NCBI GenBank assembly: GCA_902712845.1
Contig: LR743504.1
Coordinates: 2,702,001-2,766,000, forward strand
DNA from: Methylobacterium bullatum
Lineage (GTDB): Bacteria; Pseudomonadota; Alphaproteobacteria; Rhizobiales; Beijerinckiaceae
Direction of reading: 5' to 3'
Length of the DNA stretch: 64,000 bases
Shown here: positions 8,538 to 16,408 of the stretch, piece by piece
How the letters are laid out: each line of letters opens with the position of its first letter
Numbering within the stretch: the first letter of the stretch is position 1
Made by a program: the position numbers and the translations under genes
The notes under the pieces: generated by a model
The model's input: only the letters and a program-made list of their open reading frames with translations
Told to the model about the DNA's origin: nothing
Databases searched by the model: none

Positions 8538-9323
8538 TCAGGCGCCGAGGCCGACCTGCAGGGCGGCCGGTTCGAGACTGTCGGCGGCGATCCGGCCCAG
8601 GGGCGCCTTCGGATGCACCTCCATCCCAAGGGATCCGACCAGTGACGAGCGCGCGCGGCTGACACGGCTCTTCATCGTACCGACCTGACAGCCGATGAGT
8701 TCCGCGGCTGCCTCGTAGGTCATGCCCTGCGCCGCGACGAGAATCAGGGCCTCCCGCTGAGACGGCGGCAGCTTGCCGAGATGCTGCCAGACCCGCTTGA
8801 GGTCACTGCTCGCCTCCTGGGATGCCGGCGCGGCCACCTGCGCCGCCATGGCGCCATCCGCGTCCTCGACCTCCCGTTTCCGCTTGCGACACTCCGTATA
8901 GAAGTGGTTTCGCAGAATGGTGCAGAGCCAGGCCATCAGATTGCTGCCAGGCTCGAACCGATGCCGGTTCTGCCAGGCTCTCAAGAGCGTCTCCTGCACG
9001 AGATCGTCCGCCATCGCCGGGTTGATGGCGAGCGACAGGGCGAAGGCCCTCAATCCCGGCAGAGCCGTGAGCAGATCGGCGCTGAAGGCGGCATACGCGG
9101 CCTCGCCGCGACCGGCGGATGCATGCGTGAGCCGGGCAATCAGATCCAACAAGGCGGGCGGCTGATCTTCCGCGACGATGCCAGCGTAGAACGCCCTCAG
9201 TTCAGCCCCAAGATGCACGCGCACCGCCTCCGGTATTCTTCCCTTGGCGGGGCGCTCCAACGACTGAACTTCAGCGTCGGACGCTTGCGTCGAAGGCGCC
9301 ATTCCCGGATTGCGAACGTCCAT
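8538..9323 (-). CDS. EcfG-type (general stress) sigma factor with N-terminal NepR-like domain
   Basis: A 261-residue protein. Residues about 83-147 form sigma region 2 (ADDLVQETLLRAWQNRHRF, then a W-L-C-T-I-L-R-N-H-F-Y helix), and about 172-228 form region 4 (LPPSQREALILV, then GCQVGTMKSRVSRAR). Together they closely match EcfG, the alphaproteobacterial general stress ECF sigma. Unexpectedly, residues about 28-65 (HLGAELRAFYAGIV, then PPALLDLIARL) match NepR, the anti-sigma factor that normally sequesters EcfG and is released by phosphorylated PhyR. The start at ATG 9323 has a GAGGGGG ribosome site; an ATG-like start at 9380 in frame adds 19 residues. No phyR or separate nepR lies nearby. No clear GGAAC/CGTT promoter was found upstream. 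Confidence 0.9.
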   Translation of the reverse strand: MDVRNPGMAPSTQASDAEVQSLERPAKGRIPEAVRVHLGAELRAFYAGIVAEDQPPALLDLIARLTHASAGRGEAAYAAFSADLLTALPGLRAFALSLAINPAMADDLVQETLLRAWQNRHRFEPGSNLMAWLCTILRNHFYTECRKRKREVEDADGAMAAQVAAPASQEASSDLKRVWQHLGKLPPSQREALILVAAQGMTYEAAAELIGCQVGTMKSRVSRARSSLVGSLGMEVHPKAPLGRIAADSLEPAALQVGLGA

Positions 9324-9664
9324 CCATCCCCCCTCGATATCCGACACTCCGTACGCGCCGGGTCTATCTGGCAATGCCATCGGGAGCTTTTGGCAAACGA
9401 ATACTGAACGTAGGCTAAAGGAGTTCTAAACTGAGGGCAAAATCGTATCGCCCGATGTCGAGCGACGTCGTGACGAGGCCGACTGCCAAGCTTTGCTGTG
9501 TTCATCGCGGATGCGGAGTGACGAATGCGCTGCTTCTCTCTTCGGAAGGCCGGCAAGGCGGCGCAACGATCAGGCGCCGCGCTCCCGGTGCGAGGCGTCG
9601 CAGGATATGCCCTACGGCGAAACCCGCTCACTCTGGATCGGGGCGGCCGGCTCCCGCTGTTCCG
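9324..9664. other. Intergenic region, no gene seen
   Basis: A 341-bp region between the sigma gene start and the 3' end of the MocR-type gene, both on the minus strand. It should contain the sigma gene promoter. ORFs here are Arg-rich frame shadows. No hairpin terminator with a T run was recognised. Confidence 0.5.
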
Positions 9665-11056
9665 TCACACGACGCTCGAAATGGCACCGGGCGGGTGTGC
9701 CAGCAGGGTCGCCAGAAGGCCGAGGCCGTATCGCAGGGCCTCGCTGTCGGGCGCGGCACCGAGGGAGACGCGGATCGCATCGGGGGCCGGGCCGACGGCG
9801 AAGGCATCGCTCTGGATCACCGACACTCCGAGTTGGCGCGCATGCGCCCCGAACTCGCCCCGCCCCCACGGCGCCGGGAGCGGGAGCCAGAGATGGTGCC
9901 CACAGGGATGAGCATGGACTTCGAGGCCGACGAGCGCCTCCCGCGCCACGACCTGACGGCGGCCATTCTCGCGCCTGATGGACCCGACGATCGCGTCGAG
10001 GTCTCCGTGGGTGATCCAGTGGGAGGCGAGGGCGGCGGCCAGCGGTGAGGCCATCATACTGATGGCGCGCAGCTCGGCCGCGACACGGACCGCTTCGTTC
10101 GTGCCCGGCACGACGACATAGGCGATGCGCAAGCCCGGAGTGACGCATTTGGACAGGGTCGCCACATGCCAGGTGATGTCGCCGGCCAAAGCCCCGAACG
10201 GAGCCGGAGCGTCGGGCGGCAGGGCGCCGTAGGCGTCGTCCTCAATGATCGCGACCCCGTGGGACCTGGCGATCTCGGCGATCCGCTCGCGACGGGGCAG
10301 CGGGATCGTCGCCGTCGTCGGGTTGTCGAGGGTCGGCACCAGGTATAGGGCGCGCGGCCGCTCGGCCCGGCAGCGATCGAGGAAGGAATCGGGGTCGATG
10401 CCGTCGCCATCGGTCGCGACGGGAAACAACCGGGCTCCGCGCCGCTCGGCCGCCATACGCAGGCCAGGATAGGTCAGGGCGGGAACGCAGAGCGCGTCGC
10501 CGGGCCTGAGCAGCACGGCGAGAATGGCCGAGAGGGCGGCCTGCGCCCCGCCGGCGACGATGACCCGCTGGACCGGCACGGGACCCAGCCGGCGAGCGAG
10601 CCAAGTCGCCCCAGCCGCGCGATCCGCCAGATTACCGGCGCTGTCCTGATACTGCATGCGGTCGAGGAAGCCCGGCGAGGCGGAAAGCCGCGCCAGCCCC
10701 GCCTCCATGCGCTCGGCGAGCCGCGCCTCCTCCGGCTGGGGCGGCATGTTCATGCTGAAATCGACGCTCGCCGATGGGTCCGGCGTCCGGACCTTCGCCA
10801 GCGGCGATGCGGCAGCGCGAACGAAGCTGCCTCGTCCGGCCGAGGCATCGATCAGCCCGGCCCTCCGCGCTTCGTTGAACGCCCGCGTGACGGTGGTGAG
10901 ATCGACGTTGAGATGCTTGGCCAGACTGCGCTGCGGCGGCAGCCGCATGCCGGGGGCGAGCCGCCCGGAGCGAATGTCGTCCGCCAGGACCCGGACGATG
11001 GCCAGATATTTCGGCCCGGCCTCGTCCAGGATTGTAGGGCTCCATGATTCCATCAT
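9665..11056 (-). CDS. MocR-type (GntR wHTH plus aminotransferase) transcriptional regulator
   Basis: A 464-residue regulator. The N-terminal GntR-family winged helix (about residues 14-75) contains G-M-R-L-P-P-Q-R-S-L-A and V-T-R-A-F-N-E-A-R. A class I/II aminotransferase-like domain follows, with the P-T-L-D-N-P-T-T segment and the PLP-binding Lys in T-L-S-K-C-V-T-P-G-L-R. MocR proteins sense PLP or amino compounds and bind direct or inverted repeats in the intergenic region shared with a divergent target. The ATG at 11056 (a second one follows at 11053) has a weak GGGT ribosome site. The gene is divergent from the DUF983 gene at 11249, and TGTATG half-sites lie between (see 11078-11176). 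The ligand is unknown. Confidence 0.9.
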   Translation of the reverse strand: MMESWSPTILDEAGPKYLAIVRVLADDIRSGRLAPGMRLPPQRSLAKHLNVDLTTVTRAFNEARRAGLIDASAGRGSFVRAAASPLAKVRTPDPSASVDFSMNMPPQPEEARLAERMEAGLARLSASPGFLDRMQYQDSAGNLADRAAGATWLARRLGPVPVQRVIVAGGAQAALSAILAVLLRPGDALCVPALTYPGLRMAAERRGARLFPVATDGDGIDPDSFLDRCRAERPRALYLVPTLDNPTTATIPLPRRERIAEIARSHGVAIIEDDAYGALPPDAPAPFGALAGDITWHVATLSKCVTPGLRIAYVVVPGTNEAVRVAAELRAISMMASPLAAALASHWITHGDLDAIVGSIRRENGRRQVVAREALVGLEVHAHPCGHHLWLPLPAPWGRGEFGAHARQLGVSVIQSDAFAVGPAPDAIRVSLGAAPDSEALRYGLGLLATLLAHPPGAISSVV

Positions 11057-11077
11057 TGACCCTACATCACACAAAGT

Positions 11078-11176
11078 TGTATGCATACATCGAACAGAAA
11101 CATACATGTTTGCCTCGCTCGAACGGACAACGGCGGCCAACGACGCGAGGCAATGTATGGATTTCTATACCATACA
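11078..11176. promoter_or_regulatory. Candidate operator cluster for the MocR-type regulator
   Basis: The MocR-DUF983 intergenic region contains a perfect 12-bp palindrome TGTATGCATACA (11078-11089). Another CATACA lies at 11101-11106. A spaced inverted pair, TGTATGG (11154-11160) and CCATACA (11170-11176), completes the set. Five copies of one six-base half-site in 100 bp of GC-rich DNA is unlikely by chance. Position and symmetry fit autoregulation and control of the divergent operon by the adjacent regulator. Binding is inferred. Confidence 0.55.
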
Positions 11177-11248
11177 ACCTTGAGCCCGCAAACCTGAGCC
11201 ACTGGCGCTCGAGTGCGGGACGTGAGCCAAAAGCGAGGACCCTCGACC

Positions 11249-11653
11249 ATGGACGGAACGACGGATCGATCCCTGTTGTCGGTCGGCTTGCGCTGCCGAT
11301 GCCCGCGCTGCGGCGAGGGGCGGTTGTTCGATGGCTTCATCACCTTGAAGCCGGCATGTGAGGCCTGCGGCCTCGATTACGGTTTCGCCGATCCGGCGGA
11401 CGGCCCCGCGTTTTTCATCATGATGTCGATGGCGTTTCCCGTCACCGCCTTCGGGATCTGGCTGGAACTGTCCTACGATCCGCCGCTCTGGATCCATGCG
11501 GTGGTCACGCTCCCGCTGCTTCTCCTGGCCTGCGTGCCGATCATCCGCCCGCTCAAGGGGCTCTTCATCGCGAGCCAGTACATCAACAAGGCCGAGGAAG
11601 GCCGCTTCGCGGTCCGGGCCGTGCCGAAGGCCGAACCGGGGGCGGGGCGTTGA
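11249..11653 (+). CDS. DUF983 family membrane protein
   Basis: A 134-residue protein from ATG 11249. An N-terminal zinc-ribbon-like region has paired cysteines (C-R-C-P-R-C-G-E-G, then C-E-A-C-G-L-D-Y). Two hydrophobic segments follow (about residues 58-78 and 83-105) and a polar tail. This is the standard DUF983 layout; biochemical role is unknown. It is divergent from the MocR-type regulator and 93 bases upstream of cydA on the same strand, so it may share regulation with cytochrome bd. A paralogue lies at 50978-51457. A GTG at 11213 is an alternative start. Confidence 0.88.
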   Translation: MDGTTDRSLLSVGLRCRCPRCGEGRLFDGFITLKPACEACGLDYGFADPADGPAFFIMMSMAFPVTAFGIWLELSYDPPLWIHAVVTLPLLLLACVPIIRPLKGLFIASQYINKAEEGRFAVRAVPKAEPGAGR

Positions 11654-11746
11654 GCGCGACGACGCGATGGGGCAGGGTTCGTTGCGAAGACCGAACTGCC
11701 GAGTCGTTTTCCTGCCCGTTCCCAACGACCATTCAGGTTGATCGAC

Positions 11747-13165
11747 ATGCTGTCGGACGTTGACGCCCTCCTGCTGGCGAGAATCCAATTCGGGTTCACG
11801 GTGGCATTCCACATCGTGTTCCCGGCGTTTTCCATCGGGCTCGCCAGCTTTCTGGCGGTGCTGGAGGGACTCTGGCTGGCGACGGGCCGTCAGGTCTTCC
11901 TCGATCTGTTCAAATACTGGATCAAGATTTTCGCCATCGCCTTCGCCATGGGCGTCGTGTCCGGGCTGGTCATGTCCTACCAGTTCGGCACGAACTGGTC
12001 GGTCTTCTCCGACAAGACCGGGCCGGTGCTTGGCCCGCTGATGGCCTACGAGGTGCTCTCGGCCTTCTTCCTCGAAGCCGGCTTCCTCGGCGTGATGCTG
12101 TTCGGCATGTCCAGGGTCGGGCCGAAGCTGCATTTCTTCGCCACCCTCATGGTGGCGATCGGCACCTTCTTCTCGGCCTTCTGGATCCTGTCAGTGAATT
12201 CCTGGATGCAGACGCCGCAGGGCTACGGCATCAATGCCGCCGGCCAGTTCATCCCAGAGGATTGGTGGGCGATCGTCTTCAACCCCTCCTTCCCATACCG
12301 TCTCGTCCACATGGTGCTGGCCGCCTACCTCACCACATCCCTCGTGGTCGGGGCTGTGGGTGCTTGGCACCTGCTGCGCGACCGCTACAATCTCGGGGCG
12401 CGGACGATGTTCTCGATGGCCATGTGGATGGCCGCCATCGTCGCGCCGCTGCAGATCCTGGCCGGCGACGCCCATGGGCTGAACACCCTCGAGCATCAGC
12501 CCGCCAAGGTCATGGCGATGGAGGGGCATTTCGAGAGCCATCCGGACGGGGCGCCGCTGATCCTGTTCGGCCTGCCGAACCAGGCGGAAGGCCGGGTCGA
12601 TTACCAGATCTCCATCCCGAAACTGTCCTCGCTGATCCTCAAACACGGGTGGAACGAGCCGCTGAAGGGGCTCGATACGGTGGACCGCAAGAACTGGCCG
12701 CCGGTTCCGATCGTGTTCTGGTCCTTCCGCGTGATGATCGGCCTCGGCATGCTGATGCTGCTGCTCGGCGTCTCCAGCCTGTATGCGCGCTACAGGAAGG
12801 CGCTCTACGAATGGACGCTTCTGCACCGCTTCGCCATCGCCATGGGGCCGGCCGGCTTCGTCGCCGTGGTGGCGGGCTGGATCACCACGGAGGTGGGGCG
12901 GCAGCCCTTCACGGTCTACGGCCTGCTGCGCACGGCGGAATCCGCGTCTCCCCTGTCCGCGCCGGCCGTCGGCTCCTCTCTCGTCGCCTTCGTGGTGATC
13001 TATTTCGCGGTGTTCGGCATGGGCATCCTCTACATCCTGCGCCTGATGGCGAAATCCCCGCATCTCGGTGAGCACGGGATCGAGCCCGGCATTCCGATCC
13101 GCACCGCCGGCATCACGCCCGCATCCTCGGTCGATCCCGGCCGCTCCCTCCATCCGGCCGAGTGA
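11747..13165 (+). CDS. cydA: Cytochrome bd ubiquinol oxidase subunit I
   Basis: A 472-residue multi-spanning subunit of the quinol:O2 oxidoreductase, carrying the haem ligands. His22 in A-F-H-I-V-F-P-A-F corresponds to the high-spin haem b595 ligand. The S-F-R-V-M-I-G-L-G-M helix holds the equivalent of the b558 Met ligand. The Q-loop end G-W-I-T-T-E-V-G-R-Q-P-F is present, with Phe where E. coli CydA has Trp. The length and short Q-loop resemble the CioA (cyanide-insensitive) branch. ATG 11747 has an AGGTTGA-type ribosome site; a TTG three codons upstream is less likely. It is followed by cydB and a DUF2474 gene. Confidence 0.96.
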   Translation: MLSDVDALLLARIQFGFTVAFHIVFPAFSIGLASFLAVLEGLWLATGRQVFLDLFKYWIKIFAIAFAMGVVSGLVMSYQFGTNWSVFSDKTGPVLGPLMAYEVLSAFFLEAGFLGVMLFGMSRVGPKLHFFATLMVAIGTFFSAFWILSVNSWMQTPQGYGINAAGQFIPEDWWAIVFNPSFPYRLVHMVLAAYLTTSLVVGAVGAWHLLRDRYNLGARTMFSMAMWMAAIVAPLQILAGDAHGLNTLEHQPAKVMAMEGHFESHPDGAPLILFGLPNQAEGRVDYQISIPKLSSLILKHGWNEPLKGLDTVDRKNWPPVPIVFWSFRVMIGLGMLMLLLGVSSLYARYRKALYEWTLLHRFAIAMGPAGFVAVVAGWITTEVGRQPFTVYGLLRTAESASPLSAPAVGSSLVAFVVIYFAVFGMGILYILRLMAKSPHLGEHGIEPGIPIRTAGITPASSVDPGRSLHPAE

Positions 13166-13175
13166 GGATTCCGCC

Positions 13176-14183
13176 ATGCTCGCGAGCATCGACCTGACCG
13201 TCGTCTGGGCCTTCATCATCGCCTTCGCGGTCTTCGCCTATATCGTGATGGACGGGTTCGATCTGGGTCTCGGAATCCTGTTCCCGGCGTTCCGGCCGGG
13301 GCAGGAGCGGGACACCGCCATGAACTCCGTGGCCCCCGTCTGGGACGGCAACGAGACCTGGCTGGTCCTGGGCGGGGGAGGCCTGTTCGCCGCCTTTCCG
13401 CTCGCCTACGCGGTGATCATGCCGGCCCTCTATGCGCCGATCATCGCCATGCTGCTGGGCCTGATCTTCCGCGGCGTCGCCTTCGAGTTCCGGTGGCGCG
13501 ATCCCGACCACCGGGCCCTGTGGGACATCGCCTTCACCGGCGGATCGTTGGTGGCCACCTTCGCACAGGGTGTCGCCCTCGGAGCCCTGCTGCAGGGCAT
13601 CAAGGTCGAAGGCCGCGCCTATGCCGGCGGCTGGTGGGACTGGCTGTCTCCCTTCAGCGTGCTCGTCGGCATCGGCCTCGTCTGCGGCTACGCGCTCCTG
13701 GGGGCGACCTGGCTCGTCATGCGAACGGAAGGGTCGCTGCAGGCTCGCGCCCGCACCCTGTCCCTCTGGCTCGGTGCGGCGACGATCACCGCCGTGGCGG
13801 CGGTCAGCGCGGCGACGCCGTTCCTGAAAGGACAATATTGGGAGCGCTGGTTCTCGATGCCGAACGTGCTGCTCACGGCGCAGGTGCCGATCCTGGTCGC
13901 AGTCGCCTCGTTCCTGTTCTTCCACCTACTACGGAAAGGGGCCGAGACGGCTCCGTTCCTCCTGGCCCTCGGCCTGTTCCTGCTGTCCTTCGCCGGGCTC
14001 GGGATCAGCATCTTCCCGGACATCGTGCCCGGCCGCATCACCATCTGGGAAGCTGCCTCGCCGCATTCGAGCCAGGTCTTCCTCCTCGCCGGCGCGTCCG
14101 TGCTGATCCCCATCATCCTGGCTTATACCGCCTACTCGTACTGGGTCTTTCGCGGAAAGGTCGACGAGGCGGGATACCATTGA
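13176..14183 (+). CDS. cydB: Cytochrome bd ubiquinol oxidase subunit II
   Basis: A 335-residue polytopic subunit that pairs with CydA. The N-terminal helix with Y-I-V-M-D-G-F-D-L-G-L-G-I-L, then N-S-V-A-P-V-W-D-G-N-E-T-W-L-V, are hallmark CydB sequences, and about eight hydrophobic helices can be counted. ATG 13176 follows the cydA stop by 10 bases, with GTGAGGA upstream as a ribosome site. The stop overlaps the next start (TGATG), coupling it to the small DUF2474 subunit. cydCD assembly genes are not in the window. Confidence 0.96.
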   Translation: MLASIDLTVVWAFIIAFAVFAYIVMDGFDLGLGILFPAFRPGQERDTAMNSVAPVWDGNETWLVLGGGGLFAAFPLAYAVIMPALYAPIIAMLLGLIFRGVAFEFRWRDPDHRALWDIAFTGGSLVATFAQGVALGALLQGIKVEGRAYAGGWWDWLSPFSVLVGIGLVCGYALLGATWLVMRTEGSLQARARTLSLWLGAATITAVAAVSAATPFLKGQYWERWFSMPNVLLTAQVPILVAVASFLFFHLLRKGAETAPFLLALGLFLLSFAGLGISIFPDIVPGRITIWEAASPHSSQVFLLAGASVLIPIILAYTAYSYWVFRGKVDEAGYH

Positions 14184-14320
14184 TGGAGCCCGCCACGTCT
14201 CCCCGGAGACAAGGTCCGTTGTGGCACCGTCTGCTCTGGTTCGTGGCGATCTGGGCGGCGAGCATCCTTGCCCTCGGGCTCGTCTCGTTCGGCCTGCGTG
14301 CCTGGCTCAAGGCCGGTTAG
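14183..14320 (+). CDS. DUF2474 small membrane protein (CydX-like subunit of cytochrome bd)
   Basis: A 45-residue single-pass protein: a polar, basic N-terminus of about 17 residues, then one helix (L-W-F-V-A-I-W-A-A-S-I-L-A-L-G-L) ending in R-A-W-L-K-A-G. It matches the DUF2474 pattern often found after cioB/cydB, playing the same positional role as CydX/CydH accessory subunits. The ATG overlaps the cydB TGA by one base, strong evidence of translational coupling. A role in oxidase stability or haem insertion is inferred from CydX. Confidence 0.85.
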   Translation: MEPATSPRRQGPLWHRLLWFVAIWAASILALGLVSFGLRAWLKAG

Positions 14321-14366
14321 CGTCGGGCGGCCGAACCCATCGCGCCATGCGAAGCGGCTGCCTCGA

Positions 14367-15584
14367 TCACGACGAACGGTTCGTGTGCGTCATGAAGAAC
14401 CGCACCATCTCGCGGCTCGCATCGGGGCCGCGCGGATCGGTGTAGGTTCCGTCGCTGCTTCCGCCGGACCAGGCATGTCCGGCGCCGTGAAGCGCCCAAT
14501 ATTCGAGCATGGCGCGCCCGGACGCATCCGTCCGGACCGTGCGGGTGAAGCCCATCCCACCCTCGGTCGTCCCTTGGGTCGCCGTGCGCGCGAGCGAGAC
14601 GCCCGGCATCGCGAGGGCGATGACCTGTTCGCCGTTGACCGGCTTCACCGTCTTGTCGGCATCCCCGTGGAAGACGATGGTCGGCACGCCTGGACCGTTC
14701 TGCGGGGCCTTGAAACTGCCGCCGCCATTCATCGCGGCGAAAGCGGAGGGCATGTCGCTGGCCGCCCCGCACGGCAGCCCGGAATGGACGCCCACCGCCG
14801 CGAAGACATCCGGATACGTCGCCGCCATGATCGCCGCCGCCGCCCCGCCGGCCGACAGGCCCGCCGCATAGACCCGGCTCGGATCGGCGGAGAACTCCGT
14901 CACCACCTCCAGGGCGATGCCGGCGATCAGGGAAGGTTCGCCGCGGCCCCGCTGTTGGTCGGCGGCGCTGAACCAGTTCCAGCACTTCTGCATGTTGGCC
15001 GATTGCGGCTGGTCGGGATAGGCCACGAGGAACGTCTGCTCCTCGGCGAGGTCGTTCATTCGGGTTCCGGCGGCGAAATCGTCCGGGTTCTGGGTGCAGC
15101 CATGCAGCATGACGACGACGGGAAGCGCCTGGCCCCGGTAGCCGCTGGGGACATAGACCTTGTAGGCCCGGCTGCCCGCCTCGTTACTGAAACTGCGCTC
15201 CTCGAACCGCGCCCCTTCCGGGACGGCGATCGTGACGCCTCGCGCCGATCCGATGCCCTGCCCGAGGTCGGGCATCGCGCCCATCTTCGGGAAACGCTCG
15301 CGCAGGGTCTGGATCGTCTCCGCGAGGCCCGGTCGTGCGAAGGCGGTTTTCGCCGTGCTCGCCGCCCCGTCGGCGGCGGTGCGATCGATGCCGGGCGCGG
15401 TCCAGGCCCCGCCGGACATCGTAGGCGCCACCATGTCGATGGTCCCGGCGGCAGCCCGGTCGTCAGCCGGCGCCGCCGAGGACGGGACGGACCTTCCCTG
15501 GAGCAGGGCCATCGCCTCGCTCAGCTGGCCAGCACGGGTGAGACGGGTCACCTCACCCATGTCGATGGTCGAGAAAGCGGTCAT
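14367..15584 (-). CDS. PHB depolymerase-family esterase
   Basis: A 405-residue alpha/beta hydrolase of the polyhydroxybutyrate depolymerase/LpqC-feruloyl esterase family. The core starts near residue 140 (Y-K-V-Y-V-P-S-G-Y). It has an oxyanion-hole segment M-L-H-G-C-T-Q-N-P-D-D-F, the nucleophile elbow G-L-S-A-G-G-A-A-A and the terminal G-A-G-H-A-W-S-G holding the catalytic His. The first 130 residues are polar and variable, and no signal peptide is visible, so an intracellular enzyme is likely. Candidate substrates are PHB oligomers or other esters; sequence alone does not decide. ATG 15584 has an AGGAT ribosome site; a GTG two codons upstream is possible. A ribbon-helix-helix gene lies immediately upstream. 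Confidence 0.88.
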   Translation of the reverse strand: MTAFSTIDMGEVTRLTRAGQLSEAMALLQGRSVPSSAAPADDRAAAGTIDMVAPTMSGGAWTAPGIDRTAADGAASTAKTAFARPGLAETIQTLRERFPKMGAMPDLGQGIGSARGVTIAVPEGARFEERSFSNEAGSRAYKVYVPSGYRGQALPVVVMLHGCTQNPDDFAAGTRMNDLAEEQTFLVAYPDQPQSANMQKCWNWFSAADQQRGRGEPSLIAGIALEVVTEFSADPSRVYAAGLSAGGAAAAIMAATYPDVFAAVGVHSGLPCGAASDMPSAFAAMNGGGSFKAPQNGPGVPTIVFHGDADKTVKPVNGEQVIALAMPGVSLARTATQGTTEGGMGFTRTVRTDASGRAMLEYWALHGAGHAWSGGSSDGTYTDPRGPDASREMVRFFMTHTNRSS

Positions 15585-15646
15585 GGTCACGATCCTGAAT
15601 GGGGTGGCGGCGCGGAACGGCGTTCCGCACGGGTGCTGGCGAAGGG

Positions 15647-16066
15647 TCAGGCGATGCGGTCGGCCAAGGCCGCCTTCACCTCGGGACTGGCCTGGAAAGC
15701 CCCGAGGACGTGCACCGAGGCGATGGCCTGTCGGGCCAGTTCCGGCGTCACGTCGAACGCGATGCTGGCAAGGCCGAGCACCTGGATATGCAGCGGCGTC
15801 CGCGCATCCCGTGCGGCTTCGAGATCGCGGACGGTGTAGTGGGACAGCCCGAGGCTGAGCTGTTTGCGGGCGACCGATTGCTTCACCGCGTCGCCCTGAC
15901 GGTCGAGCTGATTGCGCACGGCCGTGCGGATGAAGTCGGCACGGTTGGCATAGAACCCGTCCCGAACCAGGAGGTCGATCTGGCCGAGATCGACGAAGCC
16001 GAGGTTGAGGGTCAGCTTCTCGCTGTCGGGCGTTTTGGGTCGAAGCTCACGAACCGTGTCGGGCAT
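15647..16066 (-). CDS. Ribbon-helix-helix (CopG-like) transcriptional regulator
   Basis: A 139-residue protein. Residues about 15-60 (K-L-T-L-N-L-G-F-V-D-L-G-Q-I-D-L-L, then Y-A-N-R-A-D-F-I-R-T-A-V-R) follow the strand-helix-helix pattern of RHH DNA-binding dimers. The remaining 80 residues are a helical C-terminal domain of unknown role. ATG 16066 has a GGGGATGG ribosome site. Directly upstream lie four regularly spaced half-sites (16072-16111), suggesting cooperative dimer binding and autoregulation. It sits 62 bases upstream of the PHB-depolymerase-family gene on the same strand, so it may control that esterase. Confidence 0.8.
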   Translation of the reverse strand: MPDTVRELRPKTPDSEKLTLNLGFVDLGQIDLLVRDGFYANRADFIRTAVRNQLDRQGDAVKQSVARKQLSLGLSHYTVRDLEAARDARTPLHIQVLGLASIAFDVTPELARQAIASVHVLGAFQASPEVKAALADRIA

Positions 16067-16071
16067 TGCAA

Positions 16072-16111
16072 ACCATCCCCATACCATCTCGTTGGATGGT
16101 CTAAAGATGGT
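16072..16111. promoter_or_regulatory. Symmetric four-half-site operator, probable RHH autoregulatory site
   Basis: ACCATC occurs at 16072-16077 and 16083-16088, and its complement GATGGT at 16095-16100 and 16106-16111. Steps within each pair are exactly 11 bp. The two pairs form a perfect dyad about a 6-bp centre (TCGTTG). This phasing puts all half-sites on one DNA face, as seen for tandem RHH dimers. It starts 6 bases upstream of the RHH start codon, so it would block translation-proximal transcription or be the autoregulatory site. Confidence 0.75.
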
Positions 16112-16408
16112 GCATCGCATACAGAGCGCAAGAGCAGGCGGCGACGGGCGGCACGCGAAGGAGGGGTTCTCGGCGTTCGACCTCGACCTGCGCGATCCGG
16201 CGACGGGGACCGAGCCTGCCGGTCGCGGTGACGTGACCCACCGGATCGCGAGCATCGGGCGTGATGCGTTGCATTCGAAAAGCGCGCGATGCTTCGTGAC
16301 TTGCAGGCAGACGACAGGGGGGCGTCGTCGGCCGCCGTCTGGAACGCCAAATGCCTCTTTGCCGGCGCGGCCCCCATCGAAGTCGCCGCCCACCGGTCCG
16401 GATCACCC

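Noticed and set aside
9381..9460. EcfG-type autoregulatory promoter upstream of the sigma gene
   Set aside because: Only an AGAAC-like -35 and CGTT at 12 or 23 bases could be found, not the required spacing of about 16-17.
14317..14985. A minus-strand ORF overlapping the PHB-depolymerase-family gene
   Set aside because: It lies in an alternative frame of the real gene and has Arg-rich, non-protein-like composition.
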